From contig DATKCN010000240.1 of assembly GCA_035513175.1 (NCBI GenBank), positions 1 through 11,242 of the forward strand: DNA of 11,242 nt, written 5' to 3'. Below the pieces are notes generated by a model that saw only the letters and a list, made by a program, of their open reading frames with translations, did no database searches and was not told the origin of the DNA. A program made the position numbers and the translations under genes. This DNA is from DATKCN01 sp035513175. Lineage in GTDB: Bacteria; Chloroflexota; Chloroflexia; Thermomicrobiales; CFX8. Below are positions 1 through 6,556 of the stretch, in pieces (the stretch's first letter is position 1; the number at the start of each line of letters is the position of its first letter).

Positions 1-68
1 CCCAGCACTGGGAGAGGGGGCCGGGGGGTGAGGGCGTCGGCCACCGACCAACAAGAAAGGACCAGCCC
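1..68. other. Upstream region of the crotonase gene
   Basis: The first twelve bases form a small palindrome, CCCAG-CA-CTGGG, which could be the end of a terminator for a gene to the left, but it is cut by the window edge. The rest is a G-rich stretch followed by AAGAAAGGA at about 52-60, which serves as the ribosome-binding site of the gene starting at 69. I see no convincing -10/-35 pair in the visible part. Confidence 0.25.
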
Positions 69-866
69 ATGACCCACAGCTACGACTTCCGCTTCGCCGT
101 CAACGACGGCATAGTCACCATCACCTTCGACCGCCCGGAGGTGCTGAACGCACTGACGCTGGATATTTACGCCCAACTCCGGGACCTGATGGAGGCGTTG
201 CGTTACGACGATTCCGTAAAGGTCGTGCTGCTCACCGGCGAGGGGCGTGGCTTCTGCTCCGGCGGTGACGTGCACGACATCATCGGGGCGCTTCTGGACA
301 GCGATGTAAAGACACATCTGGAGTTCACTCGCATGACCGGCGCGCTGGTTGGCAACATGCGCCTGCTGGACAAGCCGATCATCGCCGCGCTCAACGGCAC
401 GACGGCCGGCGCCGGCGCCGTCATCGCCCTGGCGTCCGACCTCGTTCTCGCCTCCGACCGCGCGAAGATCGCCTTCCTGTTCACCAAGGTCGGGCTGACC
501 GGAGCCGACATGGGCGCGGCCTACCTGCTGCCGCGTATCGTCGGTCAGCGACGCGCGTTGGAGCTGCTCATGTTTGGCGACAGCATCGACGCCGAGACGG
601 CCGAACGTTACGGGATCGTGAACCGCGTCGTCCCGCACGACGAACTGCTCGCGACCGCGAATGAGTGGGCGCGGAGGCTCGCGGATGGGCCTTCGCTGGC
701 GCTGTCGATGACCAAGCGTATGGTCAACAACGAGTGGAACATGGACCTGCTCTCGGCCCTGGAAGCCGAGGCGCAGGCCCAGGCGCTGCTGATGATGGCC
801 GAGGACCACCGGATCTTCTTCGAAGCCTTCAAGGAGAAGGCGACACCCAGGTTCACCGGGCGATGA
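69..866 (+). CDS. Enoyl-CoA hydratase/isomerase (crotonase) family protein
   Basis: The 265-residue length is usual for a single-domain crotonase. The family fold is clear: an N-terminal FDRPEVLNAL segment (20-29), the first oxyanion-hole strand GFCSGGDVHD (61-70), the second oxyanion-hole segment TTAGAGAVIALASD (111-124), and GQRRALELLMFGDSIDAETAERYGIVNRVVP (159-189). Crotonases bind acyl-CoA thioesters and stabilise an enolate, with activities such as hydration, isomerisation or ring opening. By hand alignment to rat enoyl-CoA hydratase, catalytic Glu144 corresponds to Val118 and Glu164 to Lys140, so ordinary hydratase chemistry is doubtful. Asp147 in GADMG aligns with Asp204 of dienoyl-CoA isomerase and may be an acid/base. 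The ATG at 69 has AAAGGA seven to ten bases upstream. The product should be cytosolic. A dead acyl-CoA dehydrogenase lies about 1 kb downstream. The family is near certain; the substrate is unknown. Confidence 0.93.
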   Translation: MTHSYDFRFAVNDGIVTITFDRPEVLNALTLDIYAQLRDLMEALRYDDSVKVVLLTGEGRGFCSGGDVHDIIGALLDSDVKTHLEFTRMTGALVGNMRLLDKPIIAALNGTTAGAGAVIALASDLVLASDRAKIAFLFTKVGLTGADMGAAYLLPRIVGQRRALELLMFGDSIDAETAERYGIVNRVVPHDELLATANEWARRLADGPSLALSMTKRMVNNEWNMDLLSALEAEAQAQALLMMAEDHRIFFEAFKEKATPRFTGR

Positions 867-887
867 CGGGCGTCCCGGAGCGGCGCT

Positions 888-917
888 GCCGGCGACGGCT
901 TTGCTCAGGTCGCCAGC
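888..917 (+). terminator. Hairpin after the crotonase gene
   Basis: GGCGAC (891-896) pairs with GTCGCC (909-914) across a 12-base loop, and two further G/C pairs outside a single mismatch (888-889 with 916-917) extend the stem. It lies about 20 bases after the stop of the crotonase gene. No T-run follows, so it is only a candidate intrinsic terminator, or a chance fold in GC-rich DNA. Confidence 0.3.
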
Positions 918-974
918 GTTCCCTCCAAGCGGAGCCTGCTACTGCTGCTTTTCGTCGTGGAGGTTGTGACGTGC

Positions 975-1031
975 CTGACCCTTTTCACGATGTTGACGGC
1001 ACGCGTGCCCCCGCGTTACCGTGAGGGTCAG
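975..1031 (+). promoter_or_regulatory. Candidate promoter/operator region of the RidA-family gene
   Basis: A TTGACG box (993-998) is followed 17 bases later by the poor -10 candidate TTACCG (1016-1021). GGCACGCGTGCC at 998-1009 is a perfect 12-bp palindrome sitting where the spacer would be, so a dimeric repressor could block the promoter. Around it CTGACCC (975-981) and GGGTCAG (1025-1031) are also inverted, and TCAC (985-988) complements GTGA (1021-1024). The stretch could therefore fold as a nested hairpin if transcribed from upstream. The symmetry is seen directly; the promoter reading is weak. Confidence 0.35.
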
Positions 1032-1062
1032 TACATCGTTGTTCGTCGGGAGGAGGCTAAGC

Positions 1063-1458
1063 ATGGAACGTCGCATCGTCAACCCGTGGTCCTGGCAGGA
1101 TCAGTTCGGGTTCGTGCAGGCCAACGAGGTGAGCGGGCATCAGCGCACGCTTGTTTGTGCGGGCCAGACATCCAGTGACGCGGACGGCAACCCGATACAC
1201 GCCGGGAACATGACCGCGCAGGTCAACCAGGCGTTCGACAACCTCGAGACCGTGCTCGCCGAGGCGGGCTTCGCGCTGTCGGATGTCGTGCGGCTGAATT
1301 ACTACACCACCGACATGGACGCCTTCTTCGGCGCGTTCGAGGCGATCGGGGCGCGGCTCGGCGCCGGACAGTGCCGGCCCGCGTCGACACTGCTTGGCGT
1401 ATCGCGGCTCGCGTTTCCGGAGTTAATGGTCGAGCTCGAAGCCACCGCCGTGAAGTAG
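1063..1458 (+). CDS. RidA family protein (YjgF/YER057c/UK114)
   Basis: The product has 131 residues, the usual length for this family of small trimeric cytosolic proteins; true RidA members hydrolyse reactive enamine/imine intermediates made by PLP enzymes. Visible family features are VCAGQTSSDADG (31-42), QVNQAFDNLETVLAEAGF (53-70), DVVRLNYYTTDMDAF (74-88), CRPASTLLGVSRLAFPELMVELEA (104-127). Arg105 matches the carboxylate-binding arginine of RidA, and Glu124 lies where the family glutamate is expected. The N-terminus (NPWSWQDQFGFVQAN) is unlike archetypal RidA, so this is probably one of the Rid subgroups of uncertain activity. The frame is open upstream to a GTG at 1021, but ATG 1063 has a strong GGGAGGAGG six bases before it and fits the family N-terminus. 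It is monocistronic by spacing (about 200 bp upstream, 100 bp downstream). Confidence 0.92.
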   Translation: MERRIVNPWSWQDQFGFVQANEVSGHQRTLVCAGQTSSDADGNPIHAGNMTAQVNQAFDNLETVLAEAGFALSDVVRLNYYTTDMDAFFGAFEAIGARLGAGQCRPASTLLGVSRLAFPELMVELEATAVK

Positions 1459-1488
1459 CGACCGACGCTGAGGCGCCGTGGACCCGCG

Positions 1489-1494
1489 TACAAT
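1489..1494 (+). promoter_or_regulatory. Possible -10 box before the DUF4177-like gene
   Basis: TACAAT stands out in GC-rich DNA and lies 72 bases before the next start codon. No good -35 partner is seen; the nearest is CTGAGG at 1468-1473 with a short 15-bp spacer. If it is real, the transcript would begin around 1500 and carry the hairpin at 1508-1533 in its leader. Confidence 0.3.
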
Positions 1495-1507
1495 CAGTGA
1501 CGTGGTA

Positions 1508-1533
1508 GTGGAGCCGGCTGCGCCCGGCTCCAC
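1508..1533 (+). terminator. Perfect 10-bp stem hairpin between ridA-like and DUF4177-like genes
   Basis: GTGGAGCCGG (1508-1517) and CCGGCTCCAC (1524-1533) are exact inverse complements around the six-base loop CTGCGC. It sits 50 bases after the RidA-family stop and 27 bases before the next ATG. There is no U-tract after it, so it may be a terminator of the upstream gene or a structured leader of the downstream one, close to the ribosome-binding site at about 1545. Confidence 0.5.
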
Positions 1534-1560
1534 GTATTGACCGTGGAAGGACGACGTCAC

Positions 1561-1845
1561 ATGCAGACATGGGAGTACCGGATCCTCCTCCGTCAGCGCG
1601 CCATCACGCGTGCGGAGGGTGGAGACGTGGTTGGCCAGTGGGACAAGAACATCATCCCGGAGCTGCCTGCCCTCGGCGAAGACGGCTGGGAGCTCGTCAC
1701 TGTCGTGTCGCGGTCGAGCGATTCGTCCGGCGGGCGCGGCGGCGTGACCACTGAGGAACAGTGGATTCTGAAGCGGCCGAAGAACCCCATCTCCTCCGCG
1801 TCCCTGGAGGCGTTCGAACGCGTCGCCACCGATGCCAACGGGTAG
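1561..1845 (+). CDS. Small DUF4177-like protein
   Basis: This is a 94-residue protein of unknown function. The pattern MQTWEYRILLR (1-11), then IPELPALGEDGWELVTVVSR (31-50) and EEQWILKRP (66-74) matches the DUF4177 layout: an N-terminal W-E-Y-[KR] strand, a central L-x-x-L-G-x-x-G-W-E-L-V helix/strand, and a closing strand ending in [LI]KRP. The polar, glycine-rich stretch between (50-61) is a probable loop. There is no signal peptide or membrane segment. ATG 1561 is chosen because GGAAGG (1545-1550) lies ten bases upstream; the frame is also open to a TTG at 1537, which lacks a site. The biochemical role of the family is not known to me. A decayed acyl-CoA dehydrogenase gene begins 35 bases downstream. 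Confidence 0.8.
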   Translation: MQTWEYRILLRQRAITRAEGGDVVGQWDKNIIPELPALGEDGWELVTVVSRSSDSSGGRGGVTTEEQWILKRPKNPISSASLEAFERVATDANG

Positions 1846-1880
1846 CGTCCGATTCAACGCGGCGCCTGGACGAAGGCACG

Positions 1881-2362
1881 ATGCACTTTGGGCAGTCGGA
1901 CGAACAGTTGGCCGCTCAGGCGAGGGCGCGGTCGTTCGCGGATGACGAGGTTGCCCCGTTGGCTCGCGAGGCGGACGAGTCCGGCGTCTATCCCGCGCGG
2001 CTCGTCGAGCGCGTCGCGCGGCTTGGCTTCCAGGCCGGACCTCTTGTAACCAAGTACGATGGCTCCGGCATGGACTAGCTCTCGTTCGCGCTCGTGTGCG
2101 AGGAGCTGGGTCGGATCGTCTCGTCGGTGCGCGGGTTCCTGTCCGTCCACGCCGGACTCAAGTCGCGCCGCATCCGGGACTGGGGCACGGAGCAGCAACG
2201 GCGGCGCTACCTGCATCGCCTGGCGCGGGGCGAGTCGACCGGCTGCTACTGCCTGACCGAGCCGAACTCCGGCTCTGATGCCGCTGCGATGGAGACCACG
2301 CCGCGATTCCCGACATGGCCACAAATGTCGAGGCCGCCTGGCTGCTTACGGGACGCGCCTCG
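1881..2362 (+). pseudogene. Acyl-CoA dehydrogenase remnant
   Basis: From ATG 1881 (GAAGG site just upstream) the translation reads as the N-terminal helical domain of an acyl-CoA dehydrogenase: a start like HFGQSDEQLAAQARARSFAD, then EVAPLAREADESGVYP and LGFQAG, ending KYDGSGMD. It then meets TAG at 2076-2078. The same frame continues with perfect family sequence, LSFALVCEELGRIVSSVRGF, then RDWGTEQQRRRYLHRLARGE and CLTEPNSGSDAAAMETT, up to about 2300. After that the middle beta domain and the start of the C-terminal domain are missing: DMATNVEAAWLLTGRA (2312-2359), a C-terminal-domain helix, appears at once in another frame. A nonsense codon plus a deletion of roughly 150 codons means no active flavoenzyme can be made. 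The live ancestor would have oxidised acyl-CoA to enoyl-CoA using FAD, a natural partner of the crotonase at 69. From 2363 to 2561 only short frames remain and no family sequence is recognised. Confidence 0.88.
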
Positions 2363-2561
2363 TGCCCGCCCGAAACTCCCTGTTGGTGTATGACGTGGCC
2401 GACCGGGAGCTCGCGCTGAGCATCTATCAGGCAGCAGGCCATCTGGCCCGGTTCTGACGTTTCGTGATTCGTGGAACGGACATTGCGTCACGGGCAGCGG
2501 TAGTCGGCTGTCGTCGCGCGCTGGCGCCGGCGCTCACTGGAACGCGAAGGGGCTGGACAGT

Positions 2562-2870
2562 ATGAGTGAATGGCTGTTCCTGACGAATCAAGCCCGCGTG
2601 CTGCTCTATATCTCGCAACATCCATCGAGCACCGCGCGCAGGATCGCTCAGGCTGTGGGCATTACTGAACGCGCCACGCAGCGTCTGATCCGGGAGCTCG
2701 ATGAGGCGGGCTACCTCTCACGCACGCGCGTCGGGCGTCACAATGAGTACGTCGTGCACCGCGACCGCCCGGTCTGCGGCGACGTGGTTGGAGACGTCCC
2801 AGTGGCGACGCTGATCGATTGCCTTAACACCGGACGGTCACGCCATCCTGAACGTCAAGCCGTGACCTGA
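2562..2870 (+). CDS. Small winged helix-turn-helix DNA-binding protein
   Basis: The product has 102 residues. Residues 4-50 form a MarR/ArsR-like winged-helix core: a first helix WLFLTNQARVLLYISQH (4-20), then TARRIAQAVGITERATQRLI as the helix-turn-helix (25-44), a helix ending DEAGYLSR (47-54), and a basic wing RVGRHNEYVVH (56-66). The remainder (67-102) ends in a possible short dimerisation helix (VATLIDCLN). No ligand or metal-binding domain is seen, so the signal is unknown. ATG 2562 is preceded by AAGGGG at about 2548-2553. It converges on the membrane-protein gene at 2883 with 12 bases between the two stops. It follows a dead acyl-CoA dehydrogenase, and its target may be local, but that is guesswork. 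Call as a DNA-binding protein: confident; specific family: not assigned. Confidence 0.82.
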   Translation: MSEWLFLTNQARVLLYISQHPSSTARRIAQAVGITERATQRLIRELDEAGYLSRTRVGRHNEYVVHRDRPVCGDVVGDVPVATLIDCLNTGRSRHPERQAVT

Positions 2871-2876
2871 GCCAGC

Positions 2877-2893
2877 CCCCGTTCATGCCGGGG
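2877..2893. terminator. Short hairpin between convergent genes
   Basis: CCCCG (2877-2881) pairs with CGGGG (2889-2893) around TTCATGC. It lies across the 12-bp gap between the stop codons of the convergent genes at 2562-2870 and 2883-4040 and could work for both. It is short and has no T-run on either strand, so it is only a weak candidate. Confidence 0.22.
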
Positions 2894-4040
2894 TCGAAGG
2901 CCGCCTCGGTTCTGCCGGGACAGGCGGCTGCCCGTGCTGAGCGGACGGCGCGGCGGCCGCGACCGGCTGCCTGGACGGCTCGTGCGCGCGGGCTCCGCTG
3001 ATTCGTGCGGTTCGCGTCCCGCGTCGCGTCATCTCGCTGCTGAACTTCCAGACCCGCTTTGCCTGCTGCCCAGCTCTGCCTGCCCTCGACCGCACCTTGA
3101 GAGCAGTCATCAGCAGTTTGTTGTAGAACGCGACCAGCAGCAGCGAGCCGACGATGGTCTTGAAGAGCAGGTCGGCGGAACGCAGGGCGAGCACGACATA
3201 GGTCGCGCGCACCCATCCGATGCCGAGCGAGTTCATCAGCCCTGCCAGTGACGAATCGCTAGTGCCGATGCCCCCCGGGATCGGTATGACGATCGCCGTC
3301 GTCTCGGACATTGAATGCACGAAAAAGGCGTCTCGCCACGAGATGCCCGTGAACGTCAGGCCACGCACGACGACGACCAGCACCACCGCCGACAGCGACG
3401 TCGTCGCGATCGAAAATAGCGCCCCGCGGGCGATGACCCCGCTCCGCATCAGCGCGTTGACGCGTGATTGAATGTCGGATTCCTGCGGCAGCCAGCGGCG
3501 CGTCACTCGCGACCGCGCCAGCAGTCGGTCGACGTACATCCACACCCGTCGAGAGCGGCCCATCGCGATCAGCACGCCCGCCATGAACAGCCCGATAGCG
3601 GGCAGCACGAACGTTGGTCCGGGCTGGCGCGTGATAAGCAGCGAAGCCCAGGCCACCAGCGAAATGCCGATGATGTCGCCGACGAACGCGACGAACAGCG
3701 CGGCCGCCGCCTGCCGCATGCGGACCGTGCCATGCTCCTGCGCGAGCCGCACCGGCAGCCACGACCCGCCCGGCAGCGCCCCCGCCGTCATGCCCGCCAG
3801 GTAGGTCGTCATCCCATTGCGCCAGGAAATGTCGAGCCGCGCGGCCCTCAGGAAATACGCCCAGCGCACCGCTTTGACGACCGCCGATATCGCCAGCAGC
3901 AGGAACAGGCTCACTAGCGCCGTGACCGACAGGCCGCCAAGAGCCGACAGCAGCGTCCCGAAGTCGACGAAGAACACGACCGCCAGCACGATGCCGATGG
4001 CGATGGTGATGAGTATGATGCGTCTAAGTTGCGATCTCAC
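2883..4040 (-). CDS. UPF0104 / lysylphosphatidylglycerol synthase-type integral membrane protein
   Basis: The product is a polytopic membrane protein of 385 residues from GTG 4040. Hydrophobic segments lie at about 7-25, 38-57, 112-136, 144-161, 207-228, 243-262 and 278-305. PGGIGTSDSSLAGLMNSLG (about 255-273) is the hallmark P-G-G-[LIV]-G-x-x-[ED] motif of the family that includes the flippase domain of MprF and glycosyltransferase-linked AglD-type proteins, and LPGGSWLPVRL (about 89-99) matches its earlier loop. Such proteins are thought to move or modify lipid-linked substrates at the cytoplasmic membrane. There is no LPG-synthase catalytic domain, so the substrate is unknown. The last 75 or so residues are a basic, Ala/Pro-rich, probably disordered cytoplasmic tail. 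GTG 4040 has GAGGA seven bases before it; the frame is open to another GTG at 4076 (397 residues) without a visible site. It probably forms an operon with the gene ending at 4125. Confidence 0.88.
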   Translation of the reverse strand: MRSQLRRIILITIAIGIVLAVVFFVDFGTLLSALGGLSVTALVSLFLLLAISAVVKAVRWAYFLRAARLDISWRNGMTTYLAGMTAGALPGGSWLPVRLAQEHGTVRMRQAAAALFVAFVGDIIGISLVAWASLLITRQPGPTFVLPAIGLFMAGVLIAMGRSRRVWMYVDRLLARSRVTRRWLPQESDIQSRVNALMRSGVIARGALFSIATTSLSAVVLVVVVRGLTFTGISWRDAFFVHSMSETTAIVIPIPGGIGTSDSSLAGLMNSLGIGWVRATYVVLALRSADLLFKTIVGSLLLVAFYNKLLMTALKVRSRAGRAGQQAKRVWKFSSEMTRRGTRTARISGARAHEPSRQPVAAAAPSAQHGQPPVPAEPRRPSTPA

Positions 4041-4124
4041 AGGATCATCCTCGACCGCTGGCGCGGGAGCGGGCACGGCGCCGTGAGCGCGCGATCTACG
4101 GAGGTTGGGACTCTCGGGCGTGCG

Positions 4125-4691
4125 TTACGCATCGTCGACGCGTCGCCGCGCGCGCATCCGTCCCGACGATCGCCGCGCCGGCCGCCTGGCCATTGCGCCC
4201 GCGTTCCAGAGGTGGGCCGCCCGTTCAATCTGCATGCGTTCGGCGTAGGCCACCTCCGTCCACGGAAACGATCCGCGCGCGACCGATCGTGCGAGATCGT
4301 CGGCCGTCCAGTAGCCGAGCCGCTCGCACGTGCGCTGCAGCGCAATCGGCATGCCCAAGGAAGAAACTGGCTCCGCGTTCCAATCCAGCTCCATCAGCCC
4401 AATGACCGGCTCCAGCACGCGCACCACGAGAATGCCCAGCCCGAACATCATCGCCAGAATACACAGGATGCCGAGCATGGAGCCAGGGATCAGCGCCCAA
4501 TCGGGCCAGCGCGGCATGCTGCGCACGATCGCCCAGATTCCACCGATGCCGCCGCCGGCCAGCGCGACCGCACAGGCGGACGGATGCGTCATGAGAAGGC
4601 CCGGCAATCGGGGCGTAAATGGCTCGTGCCGGCGCTCGCGTGGCAGGCGGGTATTGTCGTACAGGCCATGCGGGCCATGGATCCAGAGCAC
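4125..4691 (-). CDS. Two-helix membrane protein of unknown function
   Basis: The product has 188 residues and I recognise no family. Two hydrophobic segments, ACAVALAGGGIGGIWAIVRS (39-58) and WALIPGSMLGILCILAMMFG (65-84, running on to about residue 92), form a helical hairpin in the membrane. A soluble part of about 75 residues follows, with LMELDWNAEPVSSLGMPIAL (98-117) and ADDLARSVARGSFPWTEVAY (129-148), then HLWNAGAMARRP and an Arg-rich tail. The C-terminal soluble domain looks folded, with alternating helix-like segments. GTG 4691 is the most upstream start, with GAAGGG somewhat far upstream; ATG 4592 (155 residues, still keeping both helices) is an alternative without a clear site. It is on the same strand as the UPF0104 gene and ends 84 bases before its start, so the two are likely co-transcribed. 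Codon-position GC bias supports this frame over the overlapping open ones. Confidence 0.65.
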   Translation of the reverse strand: MLWIHGPHGLYDNTRLPRERRHEPFTPRLPGLLMTHPSACAVALAGGGIGGIWAIVRSMPRWPDWALIPGSMLGILCILAMMFGLGILVVRVLEPVIGLMELDWNAEPVSSLGMPIALQRTCERLGYWTADDLARSVARGSFPWTEVAYAERMQIERAAHLWNAGAMARRPARRSSGRMRARRRVDDA

Positions 4692-4825
4692 GGCGGCACA
4701 GGTTCCCTTCGGAGCGTTCGCCGCGGTCCAGTCCCTGCATCCTGGACGACGTCGCGGGGAACGACGCGCGTCCCTTCAGTCTATCAGGGAACCATGCCGG
4801 AACGGCGAAAAGCCTGACCGACGCG

Positions 4826-6133
4826 CTACGGCTGTTGCTCGTCCTCGCCGGGCTCAGCCAGCCAGCCGGCTTCGCGGGCCAGCTCGATCGTCAGCAGCCC
4901 GCGGGTGATCTCGTCGGCGGTTCCGACCGCGTCGGGCCACCATTCGAGCCGTGCCCGCTCGAAGACCTGCATCACGACCTTGCGCCCGTCCGCGTTGAAT
5001 TCCGACCATTCCTCGGACAGCGGGAAGCCGAACATCATCAGCCCACCGTTCGCCTCCCAGTAGGCTTTGAAGCCGTTTTGCAGCGAGTGTCCAGTCTCAG
5101 GGAAGTACCGGGAGTTGCTGCGGGAGATGAACGGCGCGATTGACTCGTCCGCCCATGGCTCGATGCGCGTGCGGTGCCCCAGCAGGTCGCCGAGTATCAG
5201 CGGCGGATTGGTCGAGCCGGAGAGGTCAACTGACAGCACCTGCCGCTCGAAGTACTGCACGAAGCGAAGCGTGCCGTCCTCGTTCACCTCGCGGAAGAAC
5301 TCCGTAATCGGCAGTCCGAACGACTGCCAACCGCCTCTCGTATACCAGTGATTGACCAACACGGCGGGGATGTTGTGCCGCGTCTCTGGAATGAACGTGT
5401 GCCTCCCATCATCGATCCTTTCAACCGGATCGAACGGGGGGCGCTCGTCCCACCACACGGTCGGGGTGTTCTCGTAACCGGCCGGCAGCGGCGGCAGGTC
5501 CCAGCGCACGGGCGCCTCCGGCTCTGGTTCCGGCTCGCGACTGCTGTCGTCCAGCCACAGGAAGGTGACTGTCAGCCAGTCGGAGCCCTTCATCCCGATA
5601 TCCCAGAAGGCCCCGTCGCCGATATCGATGCCGCCGGGGGAGCCGACATCGCGCCCCCAGGCATCCTTACCGCCGTTGTAGTCGTCGTAGAAGGCGGCCA
5701 TGGCCTGCGGGTAGCCCTGCGGCAGGCCCTGCCATTCGCGTTCCTCGGGTGGGTCCCAGTAGTTGTCGGAGATGTTCCACGGGCCGACATCCCAGACGGG
5801 GACGACGATGCTGTTGCCTTCGTACTCCAGGCGCACCTGGAACTCGTTGCCGCCCCTGCTCGACAACGCGCAGAAGCAGGGCAGCGCGACGAAGTAGTCG
5901 TTCTCCTGAATGACGTGGCCGTTCGCGGTGGTGTGACCGACCAGCCCCTCGCGGTAGCCGTAGAGGCGATAGGTGGCTCCACCAAGATGCTGCCACTGGT
6001 CGACCTCATGAACGTGCTGGGCGATCGGACCTTCATCCAGATCATCCGCGCCTGCTGGAGCGGCGATCATGCTCATTGAGAATGTCAGTATGAGGGCCAG
6101 GGCGACGCGCCGGTTGGCATTGCGCAGCTCCAA
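4826..6133 (-). CDS. Secreted double-psi beta-barrel-like protein with two C-terminal repeats
   Basis: From TTG 6133 the product has 435 residues. A signal peptide covers about 1-29 (basic ELRNANRR, hydrophobic ALALILTFSMSMIA, cleavage after APAGA). Residues 57-183 look like a double-psi beta-barrel (RlpA/expansin-type): GHTTANGHVIQENDYFVALP (66-85), PVWDVGPWN (112-120, the D-x-G-P-[FW] signature) and GGIDIGDGAFWDIG (157-170, like the IDLS..A...LG motif). An acidic Pro/Glu linker (199-208) leads to two related repeats, about 235-310 and 331-400, of the type FIPETRH...LVNHWYTRGGWQSFGLPITEFF and FPETGHS...GFKAYWEANGGLMMFGFPLSEEW...FERARLEWWP, which I know mainly from Chloroflexota exported proteins. 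The likely role is wall or polysaccharide binding outside the cell; catalysis is unproven. Start choice: GGAGGT lies nine bases before TTG 6133, while GTG 6154, also in frame, lies before that site. Cys86 and Cys88 form a CxC pair. Confidence 0.85.
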   Translation of the reverse strand: MELRNANRRVALALILTFSMSMIAAPAGADDLDEGPIAQHVHEVDQWQHLGGATYRLYGYREGLVGHTTANGHVIQENDYFVALPCFCALSSRGGNEFQVRLEYEGNSIVVPVWDVGPWNISDNYWDPPEEREWQGLPQGYPQAMAAFYDDYNGGKDAWGRDVGSPGGIDIGDGAFWDIGMKGSDWLTVTFLWLDDSSREPEPEPEAPVRWDLPPLPAGYENTPTVWWDERPPFDPVERIDDGRHTFIPETRHNIPAVLVNHWYTRGGWQSFGLPITEFFREVNEDGTLRFVQYFERQVLSVDLSGSTNPPLILGDLLGHRTRIEPWADESIAPFISRSNSRYFPETGHSLQNGFKAYWEANGGLMMFGFPLSEEWSEFNADGRKVVMQVFERARLEWWPDAVGTADEITRGLLTIELAREAGWLAEPGEDEQQP

Positions 6134-6556
6134 TTGGTCCAAACCTCCGCACACGTGGATAGTCCGCGTTCAACATCCGTGTGACGGCGAACGCGCTACG
6201 ATTCCCGGGCATGTGCAGCGTAACATGACGCACATCTCCGCGCAACTTTGACATTCTGGCGCGCGTTTGTGACGAATTGGAGGCGGACTAGACCGAGAGT
6301 TGCGCTTCAGTCGCGTATGTACGATGGTTCAGCGATGGCGTAACCACGGGACATTGCCCGCTGCGGCGGTTTGTGCGATCCAGGATGTACGTTGAGCCAG
6401 GCGCTTGCGTCACGCGGTAGCCATGACTCACAGGCACGATTCGTCACGCGCTCGAAAGGCAGTCGGCGCAGGCCCGTCGCGATAGTCGTTGTCACCCCAT
6501 CGATCCACGCGTCGCACGCGCTACAACGCGGCGCGCCACCCCTGCGCGCTCCGCGC
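6134..6556. other. Gene-free stretch of about 420 bp
   Basis: No credible gene is seen; the plus-strand frame opening at 6371 runs antisense through the genes downstream and has no family sequence. The part nearest 6133 should hold the promoter of the secreted-protein gene on the minus strand, but I find no convincing -10/-35 pair. ATGTGC (6211-6216) and GCACAT (6230-6235) are an inverted repeat about 78 bases upstream of that start and could be an operator half-site pair or a leader hairpin. A TTGACA on the plus strand at 6248-6253 has no matching -10. Confidence 0.4.

Noticed and set aside
1881..2393. TAG at 2076 as a recoded codon (for example pyrrolysine) in a live acyl-CoA dehydrogenase
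   Set aside because: The same gene also lacks its central domain and changes frame near 2300, so simple decay explains the stop.
4747..4772. CGACGTCG and GACGCGCGTC palindromes upstream of the two-helix membrane protein gene
   Set aside because: Short G/C palindromes are expected by chance at this base composition, and no promoter is seen beside them.
4029..4817. Long plus-strand frame opposite the membrane-protein genes
   Set aside because: The translation is Arg/His/Pro-rich without family pattern, while the minus strand here encodes membrane helices with good codon bias; it is an antisense shadow.
5348..6079. 243-codon plus-strand frame
   Set aside because: It is antisense to the secreted barrel protein, whose signal peptide, motifs and repeats are clear; no ribosome-binding site or family sequence is seen on this strand.
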